DNA of 64,000 nt from Liolophura sinensis (lineage: Eukaryota > Mollusca > Polyplacophora > Chitonida > Chitonidae): the NCBI RefSeq assembly GCF_032854445.1, contig NC_088307.1, positions 15,328,017 through 15,392,016 of the forward strand, read 5' to 3'. Below are positions 25,813-35,921 of this stretch, one piece after another. Made by a program: the position numbers and the translations under genes. Under the pieces are notes generated by a model, which had not been told where the DNA came from, did not search any database, and saw only the letters and a list, made by a program, of their open reading frames with translations. How positions within the stretch are numbered: the first letter of the stretch is position 1; every line of letters begins with the position of its first letter.

Positions 25813-26159
25813 TTAACAAAAAACAGCCTGTGCCCTATAACTACTGACAAAATAACATGTACTCGGTAAGCGTACAACTGGTTTTTGCATTTATACTTAA
25901 AAACTGGTTTTTATCGATATGAAGAAGAATCGACTGAACATGACTCCACTGATCAAAGGCTACTACTAATCCGAAATGCGGCCATTTAGACCAGTTACGT
26001 GTAGCCAACAAAGATTGCTCAACTTCATAAATTTTCAGTATTTATGTGTACCAATGTGTACCAGGGCAATAAATCAAGGGACAGTATTCACCTTTATTAG
26101 CAGGTCAACCATGGCTGGCAGTTCAATCCTCAGCCATGCCTAAGACGTACGTCACTCAC

Positions 26160-26394
26160 CAAGCCAGTGTGTTTAAGTTTGAAACTACAATCAGGGGGTG
26201 GGTCCATCTTTAAACTCCACCCGAGGATTGTGTCATAAAAACACATCGAAATCTCAATAAATCTATGAAGCAAACAGGTCAACAGAAAATATCTCCACAT
26301 CCAACGGTTAAGTTTATGCAGAAGCTGGAAGCAAAAGCTTATTGTATCAGTTTGAACGGAGGAATAAATCCCCATGAACGCTGTGGCTGGCTGT
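26160..26394 (-). CDS. Candidate exon, 235 bp, function unknown
   Basis: On the minus strand the segment is preceded by 'gttttgtttgcag', a good acceptor, and followed directly by GTGAGT, a strong donor. One frame stays open for all 78 codons (one leading base, ending in phase 0). The product would be rich in Phe, Leu, Cys, Trp and Met around residues 20-60, with no domain I recognise, and the residue make-up is not very protein-like. It could also be a non-coding or 5'-UTR exon, or chance. No partner exon was identified. Confidence 0.25.
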
Positions 26395-27100
26395 CTGCAA
26401 ACAAAACATGTACATAAAAACTATCAAATCAACATGAAAGCCCTTACACAAATTTGAGCAAGTCCACACTCTGCATGGGAGGCCAAAGACAGAAAGCCTG
26501 CCAACAAACAAGCTGCGCTACGTCAAGACGCTGACTTTCATGATGGGCAATACGCCAAAGGTTACGAATTAAGCTCAGGTATTATTCCATGTTTCGGACA
26601 ACATTTTTTTTTCTGTGTTAGTCGTGCCAACCAGACATGTGGATAAATGTCTCAAGGTCACAAGGCCTTTGACTAAAACTCATCAAATCATTGCAGTTTC
26701 CACCGAGGCGAGCGGTGAAGCGGTCAAACATCGATCAGCACAGATTCTCTAAGCCTCATGCCACATAAATGTCCCCCAAATCAAACCATCCACCTTCCTT
26801 ATTTTCACACGTTAATAAAGTGTAAAAGTGTGCTTACTTGTAAAACTGTATAACAAAATCTCTGTCCTACCTACATGTAGATAGACTGTTAAATGACAAA
26901 TCTCAGCACATACATTTACCAAAATCCTGCCCAACATTCATCGGTTAAACTGAGTAAATTTTCTAACCACCTTTGCAACCTGCCAACCCTTTAGTATGTT
27001 GTATTTTATTTTTGTTCAAAAAAGGCTGAAAAAAATCAAGTCCATCAGGATGTGTAGGCTCTGATATGTCGGACTGAAATACACACGTTACATTGATCTA
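26395..27100. other. Gene-less stretch; possible regulatory element at 26450-26780
   Basis: Repeat-free, fairly GC-balanced DNA containing a perfect TCAAGGTCA monomer site of the ERR/NR5A nuclear-receptor type at about 26653, and 'gatcagcacagatt'. No gene recognised. Regulatory function is a guess from appearance. Confidence 0.25.
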
Positions 27101-27252
27101 TTTGTTTGCTTCGTGTTTTATGCTGTATTCAAGAATATTTCTCTTGTACGACAACAGCCAGTATTATGGTGAGAGGAAACCGGGCAGAGCCCTGGGGAAA
27201 CCCACAACTATCTGCAGGTTGCTGCCAGACCTTCCTACTTACGACCGGAAAG
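27101..27252 (-). mobile_element. SINE family A, 5'-truncated copy
   Basis: Reverse-strand tail to mid-body: 'cgtgttttatgctgtattca', 'agaatatttctcttgtacga', 'gaaaccgggcagagccctgg', 'gcaggttgctgccagacctt'. The tRNA-like head is missing. Confidence 0.9.
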
Positions 27253-27350
27253 GAATACACCGATAAGTATTTTGTTACATAACAAAATATGAATTTTTTT
27301 CTGGCTTGAGGCAGGAAGAAAAAAATGAAATTCAAAACATGTGGGTTACA

Positions 27351-27461
27351 TAAATTTTTTTTTTATTTATTTCATTGGTGTTTTCTGCCATACTCAAGAA
27401 TATTTCACTTATACAACGGTAGCTACCATTATGGTGGAAGGAAACCCACGACCATCCAGGT
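27351..27461 (-). mobile_element. SINE family A, short copy with near-perfect target-site duplication
   Basis: Tail and part of the body only ('cattggtgttttctgccata', 'ttcacttatacaacggtagc', 'ggaaacccacgaccatcc'). It is flanked by atgtgggttaca (27339-27350) and atgtaggttaca (27462-27473), 11 of 12 bases alike. That makes it a genuine truncated insertion, not an eroded full copy. Confidence 0.85.
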
Positions 27462-27473
27462 ATGTAGGTTACA

Positions 27474-29301
27474 GGTATGTCAAAAGTCAAAATGGACTCA
27501 AGTTTAACCATGGCTCTTGTCCTCAATAACTCAAATGACCAGCATATTTTTACTTGATTGACCCAGCAAATGTTACCAGGTGTGAATTGATATCTGATTT
27601 AGGTTGAATTAAACAGCAGTTAACTGACGGTTAGTAAAGATTGACCAGGTAAACTGAAGGGGAAATCAATGTTCCTGTCTTGGAGTATTTACCTCCAAGT
27701 CTGAAGGTTATATGGTGATGGTATTTGGAAAGTCTCTCAGCTTATTTGGTCTATCAACAACTGTCTAGTCACCTATCTAACATCATGTGAGTATCTTGAC
27801 AAAACAAGGGAAACTTCACATATAAATGTTCATTCTACCTGCTGCTCATTAATATTTAGAAAGAAGCTAATTTTTCTCATCAATATAGATCTATATAAAC
27901 AAGTATGCAAAATAACATTGCCATTTCACAATATAAAATAAAGCAGCAAATGTAATCTTAAATAATGGCCTAAATTTATTGTTTTCAAGACCTTCTTTAT
28001 TTATTCATCATATAATGCAGCAAAAAAAAAAAAAGTGAACAGATACAAAAAATAGCACTGCGTGCTGACAACAAAAAACATTACAAAGACTGAAACAGAA
28101 AACACTAAATTTGAAAGCACAAGTCTAAAGGCGTCCCACGCACTGCTCAAAACGTGTCCATTGCCTAGGGAGCTGGCGTAACCTTGGGTAGACCGAATGT
28201 GCTTTTCCCACCATGCAGGGACTGGCGATAGGATGTCGCCAGGAAGGCCCACAAACAAACTGTTTGTTCTCCGCAGATTTGTCATTCTTTTCACAAGACA
28301 GTATGCCAAAAACTGGAGGCGAAACCGTTCGGAAATCCTCGGCAAATTGCGTCCGTATCCCATGCCTTACACAAGCAGAGCGTCGTTGGAATCCAGGCAC
28401 CAAGCCCTCTGCATCCTTCCCCCCCTCCACTCCACCCCTCCCACCCCCCTTACTCCTCTGACTCGTCATCAGCTCATTACATCACTTCCCTTACCAAGTT
28501 CACTGGCATCACTCACATTTCTTGTCATTCATACTGCCATCAGTACATGTATATCTAACATACATGCACCTCTACTTCAACAGGTAACAGAATTAAAGGG
28601 CATATGATTCTTGGCTGGGTCGCAAATCGACAAGGCAAAGTGATGGACACTGAAATGGAACTCACTACAGTCACAGAGTCAAAAAGTAGCTTGCCGTAAA
28701 ATGGCTTCAGATCTTGCTCAGCCATTCACAAAAAAAACGTTTTTTTTTTTGGTATGCAATTTCTTATCACTATAATATGCAGACAAACGTTTACTGAATT
28801 TTAACAGGAACTGTCTTTAGCAGGTAATTATCTACAAATAAGTCACAATTTAAAAAAAAGAAGTAATATAATTGCTTTTACATATATACAGGTATGAGGA
28901 TTCATTTCTGAAACAATTGCTATTTTCTAATGACATCTGAAAGGGAACAAATGTTTACAAACCTTGCTGAGCTTCATTGCACATGCATCCAAAAAATTAA
29001 ATGTGTAAATGTTTCAGGCTCAACAAAAGTGCAGCGCAACATCAATTGCATTAACATTATTTTCTTGACATTTTACCAAAAACAAGTCACACCTACAGGT
29101 AGACCTACAATATCAATGTAGTAGGTCTTACTAGACTTACACAAACCTCTTTAGATATGACAGACCAAGGCAGCATGTGAAATAAGATACCGGAATGACA
29201 ATTAAGTACATGTGCATCAGCCGACTTCGTGACATACATGTACACTACAGATGACAGGTATGCACACATACTGGTGTAGGACAAGAGGTCTTCAATGTAC
29301 G
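27474..29301. other. Gene-less stretch
   Basis: At about 28130-28420 the GC content rises and long frames are open on both strands (plus 28197-28607, minus 28001-28363 and 28125-28469). They overlap antisense and none resembles a known protein. It may be a decayed element or unique DNA. The remainder is AT-rich with short A- and T-runs. Confidence 0.45.
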
Positions 29302-30240
29302 CTAACTTAGACTGCGCCATACAGGTCAACCAACTCAGACTCAGCCATACAGGTCAACTAACTTAGACTGCACCATACAGGTCAACGAACTTAGACTGCG
29401 CCATACAGGTCAACTAACTCAGACTGCGCCACACAGGTCAACTAACTCAGACTGCACCACACAGGTCAACTAACTTAGACTGCACCATACAGGTCAACCA
29501 ACTTAGACTGTGCCATACAGGTCACCAACTTAGACTGCACCATACAGGTCAACTAACTCAGACTGCACCACACAGGTCAACTAACTCAGACTGCACCACA
29601 CAGGTCAACTAACTTAGACTGCACCATACAGGTCAACCAACTTAGACTGCACCATACAGGTCAACCAACTTAGACTGTGCCATACAGGTCACCAACTTAG
29701 ACTGCGCCATACAGGTCAACTAACTCAGACTGCACCACACAGGTCAACCAACTTTGACTGCACCACACAGGTCAACCAACTTAGACTGCACCATACAGGT
29801 CAACCAACTTAGACTGTGCCATACAGGTCACCAACTTAGACTGCGCCATACAGGTCAACTAACTCAGACTGCACCACACAGGTCAACCAACTTTGACTGC
29901 GCCATACAGGTCAACCAACTTAGACTGCACCATACAGGTCAACTAACTCAGACTGCACCACACAGGTCAACCAACTTTGACTGCGCCATACAGGTCAACC
30001 AACTTAGACTGCACCATACAGGTCAACCAACTTAGACTGCACCATACAGGTCAACCAACTTAGACTGTGCCATACAGGTCACCAAATTAGACTGCGCCAT
30101 ACAGGTCAACTAACTCAGACTGCGCCATACAGGTCACCAACTCAGACTGCACCATACAGGTCACCAACTTAGACTGTGCCATACAGATCAACCAACTTAG
30201 ACTGGGTCATGCAGGTCAACCAACTTAGACTGCGCCATAC
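29302..30240. repeat. Minisatellite 8, 28-bp unit
   Basis: About 33 units built on 'accatacaggtcaaccaact' plus 'tagactgc'. Variant units with 'gtgccatacaggtcaccaac' are two or three bases shorter and recur as blocks, for example near 29510, 29678, 29816 and 30066. This shows that groups of units were copied together. The 93-codon frame at 29754-30035 is an artefact. Confidence 0.96.
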
Positions 30241-30348
30241 ATGCCCATGGTGAGCAAATGAAATTGAAACTAAGTTTTTAACAATTTGACGCTGATTAGA
30301 ATTATCTGGTGATACTGTGAACTCTATGACATGTACAGCTCTGTTTTA

Positions 30349-30503
30349 TTTATTTATTTGACTGGTGTTTTACGCTGTACTCAAGAATATTTCACTTATA
30401 CAACGACGACCAGCATTATGGTGCGAGAAAAACGGGCACAGCCCAGGGGAAACCCACGACCATCCGCAGGTTGCTGGAGGACCTTTCCACTTACGGCCGG
30501 AGA
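30349..30503 (-). mobile_element. SINE family A, 5'-truncated copy with a 15-bp perfect target-site duplication
   Basis: Reverse-strand tail to mid-body ('gactggtgttttacgctgta', 'ttcacttatacaacgacgac', 'aaacccacgaccatccgcag', 'acggccggaga'). It is flanked by TACAGCTCTGTTTTA at 30334-30348 and again at 30504-30518. The exact duplication shows that this insertion was truncated when it was made. Confidence 0.93.
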
Positions 30504-30518
30504 TACAGCTCTGTTTTA

Positions 30519-31079
30519 AGATCCTCAGAATTCTAGCAACATGTAAGCTTCACTTAATGAAAGCCCTGTATCTCACATGTATGCACACTTTCATTAGGGG
30601 TTGGAATGAAAAGCATTTTCCTTGGGGACAGGGGTGAAAATAGGGTGAGGTGTAAGGAGGGGTTGATGTGGGAGTGGGGAGTGCTAGTGGCTTCCTCAAG
30701 GTATGTAATCAGATAGGTCAACGACCTGAGACACACAGAAGAGGGGAGGGATCAGTAGGTAATGATAATGACAGACCAGGCTCTAGTCAGTCACCCCCAG
30801 GGGCACAGTGAGTCACCACAAGGGGGCACAGTCAGTCACTTTCTAATCACACATAATTACATGATTCAACCTTTATCATCATCTAGGCTTCTAACCAAAG
30901 TGACCCAACAAAACACAGACCTTTAACGTAGCAAAATTAGTAAGACAAAGTAACACATAATCAAATACTTCAGGCACAGAGTTTATCAATTTACCCACGA
31001 AAATGACCAAACAATGCAGAGATTTTCACTTTCTAGTGCTTTCTCTGTTGAACATATCACTCTAAAACTCACAGGAGGC
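30519..31079. other. Gene-less stretch
   Basis: GT/GA-rich sequence around 30600-30680 and a small imperfect duplication of 'gtcagtcac' near 30790-30840. No gene recognised. Confidence 0.5.
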
Positions 31080-31500
31080 ACCAAAATAGCGTGAAGCAAA
31101 CGTCTCAAATATTTCACAATGCCGACAAAGCGTAACGGCCAGAAAAGTTTTCCTTTCATAGTTGTGTTTTGCATGCCCGTGGCATCTGCGATAACCATAG
31201 CAACTCCTGGACAGATGTGACAGCAGAGATGAAACCCTGCACGGCAATTTGCTCCATGCAAACATTGTAATCGTTACTAATCCTGAAGCAGGTCTCGACA
31301 AATGTTGACAGAAATTCTTATAGCACCCCTTCAATTCAGGCGCTGGCCTACTGATGTGGCTCTTTAACTCATAACCTTCCTCAATGATGTTTTGTTCTCT
31401 CCAAGACACTGGTGATCTCCTTAACTGGGCACAATTCACAAATCTTGACTCTCCATGGCAGATAAACATTCCCAGATGCTAATTAATTCGCATATGACAG
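31080..31500. promoter_or_regulatory. Possible conserved non-coding element
   Basis: Repeat-free, balanced sequence. It contains 'gataaccatagcaactcc' (on the minus strand GTTGCTATGGTTATC, resembling an RFX X-box), 'ttttgcatgcc', and 'gctaattaattcgcatatg' (homeodomain/POU-like). Overlapping minus-strand frames of 91 and 135 codons are open but match no protein I know. An enhancer is one reading and an unrecognised exon is another. Confidence 0.25.
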
Positions 31501-31789
31501 ATAATTCTCACAACAATGCAAAAGACCAGATGATACCTTAGATCAAGGATATCATGTCATAAATAAGGAGCATCAAAATAAATGGACTTAAAATGTGTAA
31601 TACTAAAATTAAAGCATGGCATTAAAGTTTCAACGAGTATGTATGAGAAATGAAAATAAAGAAAGTAACTGAACAATTTTTTTTATCCCAACATGTAGTT
31701 GTGTGGTGTTCTGCTTTACAGTTGTAGAATTTCTTAAATGATGAGATTAAACTTTACAGTACCATAAACCACCAGATCACAAAACAAAA

Positions 31790-32290
31790 TACCATTATCA
31801 TACTGGTACTACAATTATCATACTGGTACTATCATTATCACACTGGTACTACCATTATCATACTGGTACTACCATTATCATACTGGTACTACCGTTATCA
31901 TACTGGTACTTTCATTATCATACTGGTATTACCATTATCATACTGGTCCTACCATTACCATACTGGTACTACCATTATCATACTGGTACTACCATTATCA
32001 TACTGGTACTACCATTATCATACTGGTACTACCATTATCATACTACCATTATCATACTGGTACTACCATTATCATACTGGTACTACCATTATCATACTGG
32101 TCCTACCATTACCATACTGGTACTACCATTATCATACGGGTACTACCATTACCATACTGGTACTACCATTATCATACTGGTACTACCATTATCATACTGG
32201 TACTACCATTATCATACTGGTACTACCATTATCATACTACCATTATCATACTGGTACTACCATTATCATTCTGGTACTACCATTATCATA
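31790..32290. repeat. Minisatellite 9, 20-bp unit
   Basis: About 25 units of 'taccattatcatactggtac' with few variants. Twice (near 32040 and 32240) a unit lacks 'tggtac', and these two shortened units sit in similar surroundings about 195-200 bp apart, suggesting a block duplication. Confidence 0.96.
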
Positions 32291-33805
32291 ATGAAGACAA
32301 ATTTAATGTCACATTTTATATTCTACCTCAATACAGTCGTTCTACTGCTGTTGATGCAATCAGATATATATTTTTTCTTACTAATTCTGCAAATGCCAAT
32401 TTGCCAGTTAATTTGTACATGTAATTTCTTCTCTATTATTTTGTCACTTAAGTTAATGTGGTCAATCTATTTACGTTGTGGTTGTATAAAAATTGGCAGA
32501 ACCATTTGTGAAATATTTGATGTCAATGTTAAGTCACAATTTTCTGATCATTAGAAATCATGTAATGTGTTCAGCCATTATACTTCATTCAGCACTGGTC
32601 AGATAAGAGTCACTCCGTTAGGGAAAATTAATCTACACTTAGTTTAAAATAAAAGCCAAAAATAAGACATACCCAGACAACACCAGTTACTCCATTTTTT
32701 TCCCAAACGTACATTCGAGATTTAATTAAAGAATGTTACACGTAAGCTATTCACGGCATTTCTGAATGAAAATCAGTCCACAGTATCTGTAAACATAGAA
32801 TCTAAAACTGGAAATGTCATTCGAAATTTAACAGGAGTAAAACCCGAAAACTTAATGTACATGCGTTCTTACACAGGCTGCAACTCCCATATACTCCTCA
32901 GAACATTCAATCAATGGCCTATTTTTCTTATTTACTTAGATATTTTTCATATTAATTCAGTTCAGTAAATATTTTCATACCTCTTTAAGGAAATGTTCGT
33001 ATGACCTATGGTATTATATTCAAACTCGCATGTGTATAACTAACTAGCAGCCAAACGCAGTTGAAGACAATTTCCATAATGTTTTTACTATTGAATGAAA
33101 AGCTTCTAACATAGCTTATTGATAACATGACATCACGTCACAACCTGTACACTTCTTACTTCAAATGTATCTTTAACGTCTAATCATGCCCATCTTCATT
33201 TAACCAAGCTAGTGATGTCTGACATCACCTACCTTGATTTACTGAGCCACACTAACTCTTTAAAGTCCTGAACTTTCTTTCATAAATATGCATGATTCAC
33301 GGTCCAATCAGATTCCACCATAGTTATTGACACTGACAAGAGTTGAAAACAACATGGGATTTAGCTGTAGTGAGAATTATGTGCTTTATGGAATAGTTTT
33401 ATTTGACAGTGCTAGTGCAAAAAAGGTAACTCCCTGCACATCAACAAGTTAAGGGTAACCCGGGGAATGGGGGGGGGGGGGGGGCATTTTTGAGGCAAAG
33501 TAGGCTTGATACAAATTTGTGGGGAAATAACAAGACTGTACGTTACAACAAGTGGCTGTTCGGGGTCTTTCCTGATCACCAGTATTGTCTGATACCACAG
33601 CGACAGCATGTATTTGCTTCAAAACAAGTATATACACACTTACAAGAGACCATAAATGACTGGCTGAAAATGCCCTTGTGAAAGTAAGATTTTTATATGT
33701 ATAGTAAAGCAAAGGTGATAATGTAACATCTATTCTTAAATAACACTGTAATCCGTAAAGGCCTAAACATACTTATGTATGTACATGTAGATTAAATAAA
33801 GCTCT
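32291..33805. other. Gene-less stretch
   Basis: AT-rich, with a poly-G run at 33469-33484. No gene or named element recognised. Confidence 0.5.
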
Positions 33806-33816
33806 TTTCTTTGACT

Positions 33817-34075
33817 TGGGGGCCTCCATGGCTCAGTTGGTCAACGTAATGACCCAGGAGTCTCTCACAAATGCGGTCGCTGTGAGTTCAAGTCCAGCTC
33901 ATGCTGGCTTCCTCTCCGGTCGTATGTGGGGAGGTCTGCCAGCATCCTGCCGATGGTCGTGGGTTTCCCCCGGGCTCTGGCCGTTTTCCACCCACCATAA
34001 TGCTGGCCACCGTCGCGTAAGTGAAATGTTCTTGAGTACAGCGTAAAACACCAATCAAATAAATAAATAAATAAA
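33817..34075 (+). mobile_element. SINE family A, full-length, with an 11-bp perfect target-site duplication
   Basis: tRNA-derived head: an A-box-like TGGCTCAGTTGG near 33829 and a B-box-like GAGTTCAAGTCC near 33885. A body follows ('cggtcgtatgtggggaggtc', 'gggtttcccccgggctctgg', 'ccaccataatgctggccacc'), then a tail ending 'acaccaatcaaataaataaa'. TTTCTTTGACT occurs at 33806-33816 and 34076-34086. Exact flanks and an intact promoter mark a recent insertion made by LINE-type retrotransposition machinery. It makes RNA, not protein. Open frames across it are spurious. Confidence 0.97.
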
Positions 34076-34207
34076 TTTCTTTGACTCCATGCTTTACCAT
34101 TACAGGAACGGTTTTAAAAATACATTTCTGACATGATATCCCAATAAACACCCATCAAATACATGGAATAAAATTTTAAGAATTTATAATTTGAGAAAAA
34201 AATGAAC

Positions 34208-34434
34208 GTTGTACTTAAACAATTTTTCAGTCACATGACGACGAAGGAGTCCTTAGTGTTTATGTAATGTGCATCCTTGTTCCTGGACATATTTCCACCG
34301 CTATTTTATCTTGTGCTGCTTCACTGAGACGACTGATCAAAAACATGTAAGCTACCCCTCCCTAGCCATTATACTGATACGGGTCAACCAGTGGTTGCAC
34401 TATCCCCCTTAATGCTGAACAACAAGTGAATAAA
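34208..34434 (-). mobile_element. SINE family B, 3' part
   Basis: Shares with the copy at 34457-34824 the blocks 'aacaatttttcagtcacatg', 'acgacgaaggagtcc', 'atttccaccgctattttatc', 'cactgagacgact', 'gggtcaaccagtggttgcac'. The tRNA-like head is missing. Confidence 0.88.
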
Positions 34435-34456
34435 CTTTTAAGAATTAATGAAAAAA

Positions 34457-34824
34457 CATTAGTTAGTGAGTGAGTGCTTGGGATTAAACATTGTACTTAA
34501 CAATTTTTCAGTCATGTGACAATGAAGGAATCATTGGAGTGCATGTAATGTGCCTCCTTGTTGCAGGATGAATTTCCACCATTGTTTTATCTAGTTGCTG
34601 CTTCAATGAGATGACTTACTGAAGGCAAGCAAGCCGCCCCGCCCGAGCCATTATATTAATATGGATCAACCAGGGGTTGCACTATCCCCTTCATGCTGAA
34701 GACCAAGAGCGGAAGTTACAACTTCCTATTTTTTTAAAGCTCGTAGGAACGACTCGACCCAGGATTGACCCTGGATTTACATCCATAAAGTGGACACTCT
34801 ACCAACTGCGCCATCAGGGCCAGT
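34457..34824 (-). mobile_element. SINE family B, near full-length
   Basis: On the minus strand it begins with a tRNA-like head ('ggccctgatggcgcagttgg', 'tagagtgtccactttatgga', B-box-like 'gtcaatcctgggtcgagtcg'). The body carries 'gaagttgtaac' and 'gggcggggcggcttg'. The tail ends 'cccaagcactcactcac'. Nine-base flanks ATGAAAAAA (34448-34456 and 34825-34833) fit a target-site duplication, though in A-rich DNA. It sits directly beside the other family B copy. Confidence 0.9.
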
Positions 34825-34833
34825 ATGAAAAAA

Positions 34834-35483
34834 GAAAGAAAAAAAAAAATTAGCAAATTTTTGAAAATATTGCTTATCCAAATATTAAAAGGGTAATATT
34901 TGCTGCCAGATCACCTTTAAGCCCTCCTGGGTCTGGCTGGCAATGCCTTAGGGAAGGAATAAGGCTAATCACAGGGGCAGACTTGTTAACACAGTCACAG
35001 GGCCTTCCCACAATGTCCTCAGGGAACCACTGTACCATGGCAAATTAGCTCTAACTCAACAGCCTCAGATCTGCGGCTCATCCACCACATCTAAACAATT
35101 GCAGCTTCAGGCAAAGAGGCTATTCTTTAAAAATTTCATTATCAAATCTGGCAGAAGACTGCATGCTCTGTGGCGTGTTTGTAACATTGCAGCATGCCAC
35201 GGCAAAACAAGTGTGGGAAACAAAACGAATAGGAATCAAGTTCCCATCCACTGAGGGACGAATAGAAACTTTCCCCAGGGGAATAATGTCCAGAGATTTC
35301 CAAAATATCAGAATGGGAATTGGTATGACACTATACATGAAAAGGTCCTCAAAATTTCACTGACGAATCTTGTACAAATATCACATAAAAATCATAAAAT
35401 CCTGATCCAACCCATTCAGAGTCATAATATGACTCAACAAACTTGTATTCTTGAGCATTCTGTGACCTTTGGGAATATCACAG
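34834..35483. other. Gene-less stretch
   Basis: Mixed-composition sequence with no recognised gene. The minus-strand frame at 35120-35338 has no family match that I can name. Confidence 0.45.
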
Positions 35484-35510
35484 ATATATATATATATATA
35501 TATATATATA
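35484..35510. repeat. (TA)n microsatellite
   Basis: Short pure TA run about 17 bp left of SINE family C. Confidence 0.9.
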
Positions 35511-35527
35511 CATGTTTGTATGTATGT

Positions 35528-35921
35528 TTGGAGTTTAACATACTTGGCAATTTTTCAGTCATGTGATGATGAGGGATCATTAGGCGTGTATACATGTACA
35601 CTGTGTCTTCTGCTATCACTGAAGTATCATACTGAAGACACCAGACATGACACCCCACCCAGTTACATTATACTGGCATTAGGCCAACCAGTCCTCTTTC
35701 TTTGCTCTAACCTCTCAGTGCTGATGACCAAGTGAAGCAGCAAAAAGTACTATTTTTGTAAAGTCTTTGTATGACCCAAAATTGGTTACCATTTTTGTCA
35801 AGTCTTTGTATGACCCAAACCTGGTTACCATTTTTAAGTCTTTGTATGACCCAAACCTGGTTTGATCTCGGGTCTCCTGACTTTGATGCGGACGCTCTAA
35901 CCATTAGGCCACCGAAGTTGC
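35528..35921 (-). mobile_element. SINE family C, with an internal tandem triplication
   Basis: Minus-strand head 'cttcggtggcctaatggtta' plus 'gagcgtccgcatc' is tRNA-like (A box GGCCTAATGG, weak B box). The tail contains 'tgatccctcatcatcacatg' and 'ctgaaaaattgcc', the same tail block as family B. Between head and body a segment of about 38 bp with 'aagtctttgtatgacccaaa' and 'ctggttaccattttt' is repeated three times (35747-35855). Confidence 0.88.

Larger units (their letters stand above)
22750..26159. other. Gene-less stretch with SINE fragments and microsatellite
   Basis: Apart from the items listed separately, I see no gene here. A poly-C run lies at about 25440-25458. Open frames of up to 123 codons (25224-25595) run through that poly-C and have no recognisable domain. 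Confidence 0.5.

Noticed and set aside
28001-28607. Antisense-overlapping frames of 114-136 codons as a gene or transposon
   Set aside because: Open on both strands with no recognised motif. One runs through poly-C and poly-A. Left unassigned.
29302-30240. CRISPR-like regularity
   Set aside because: Units are contiguous tandem repeats with no unique spacers, in a eukaryotic sequence with introns and SINEs.
31062-31469. 135-codon minus-strand frame as a gene
   Set aside because: No family resemblance, overlapped by another open frame in a different phase. I favour non-coding DNA.
33817-34075. Functional tRNA gene at the SINE head
   Set aside because: The tRNA-like region continues into a SINE body and A-rich tail, and the cloverleaf is not intact by eye. 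The same applies at 35860-35921, 50410-50471 and 63690-63770.
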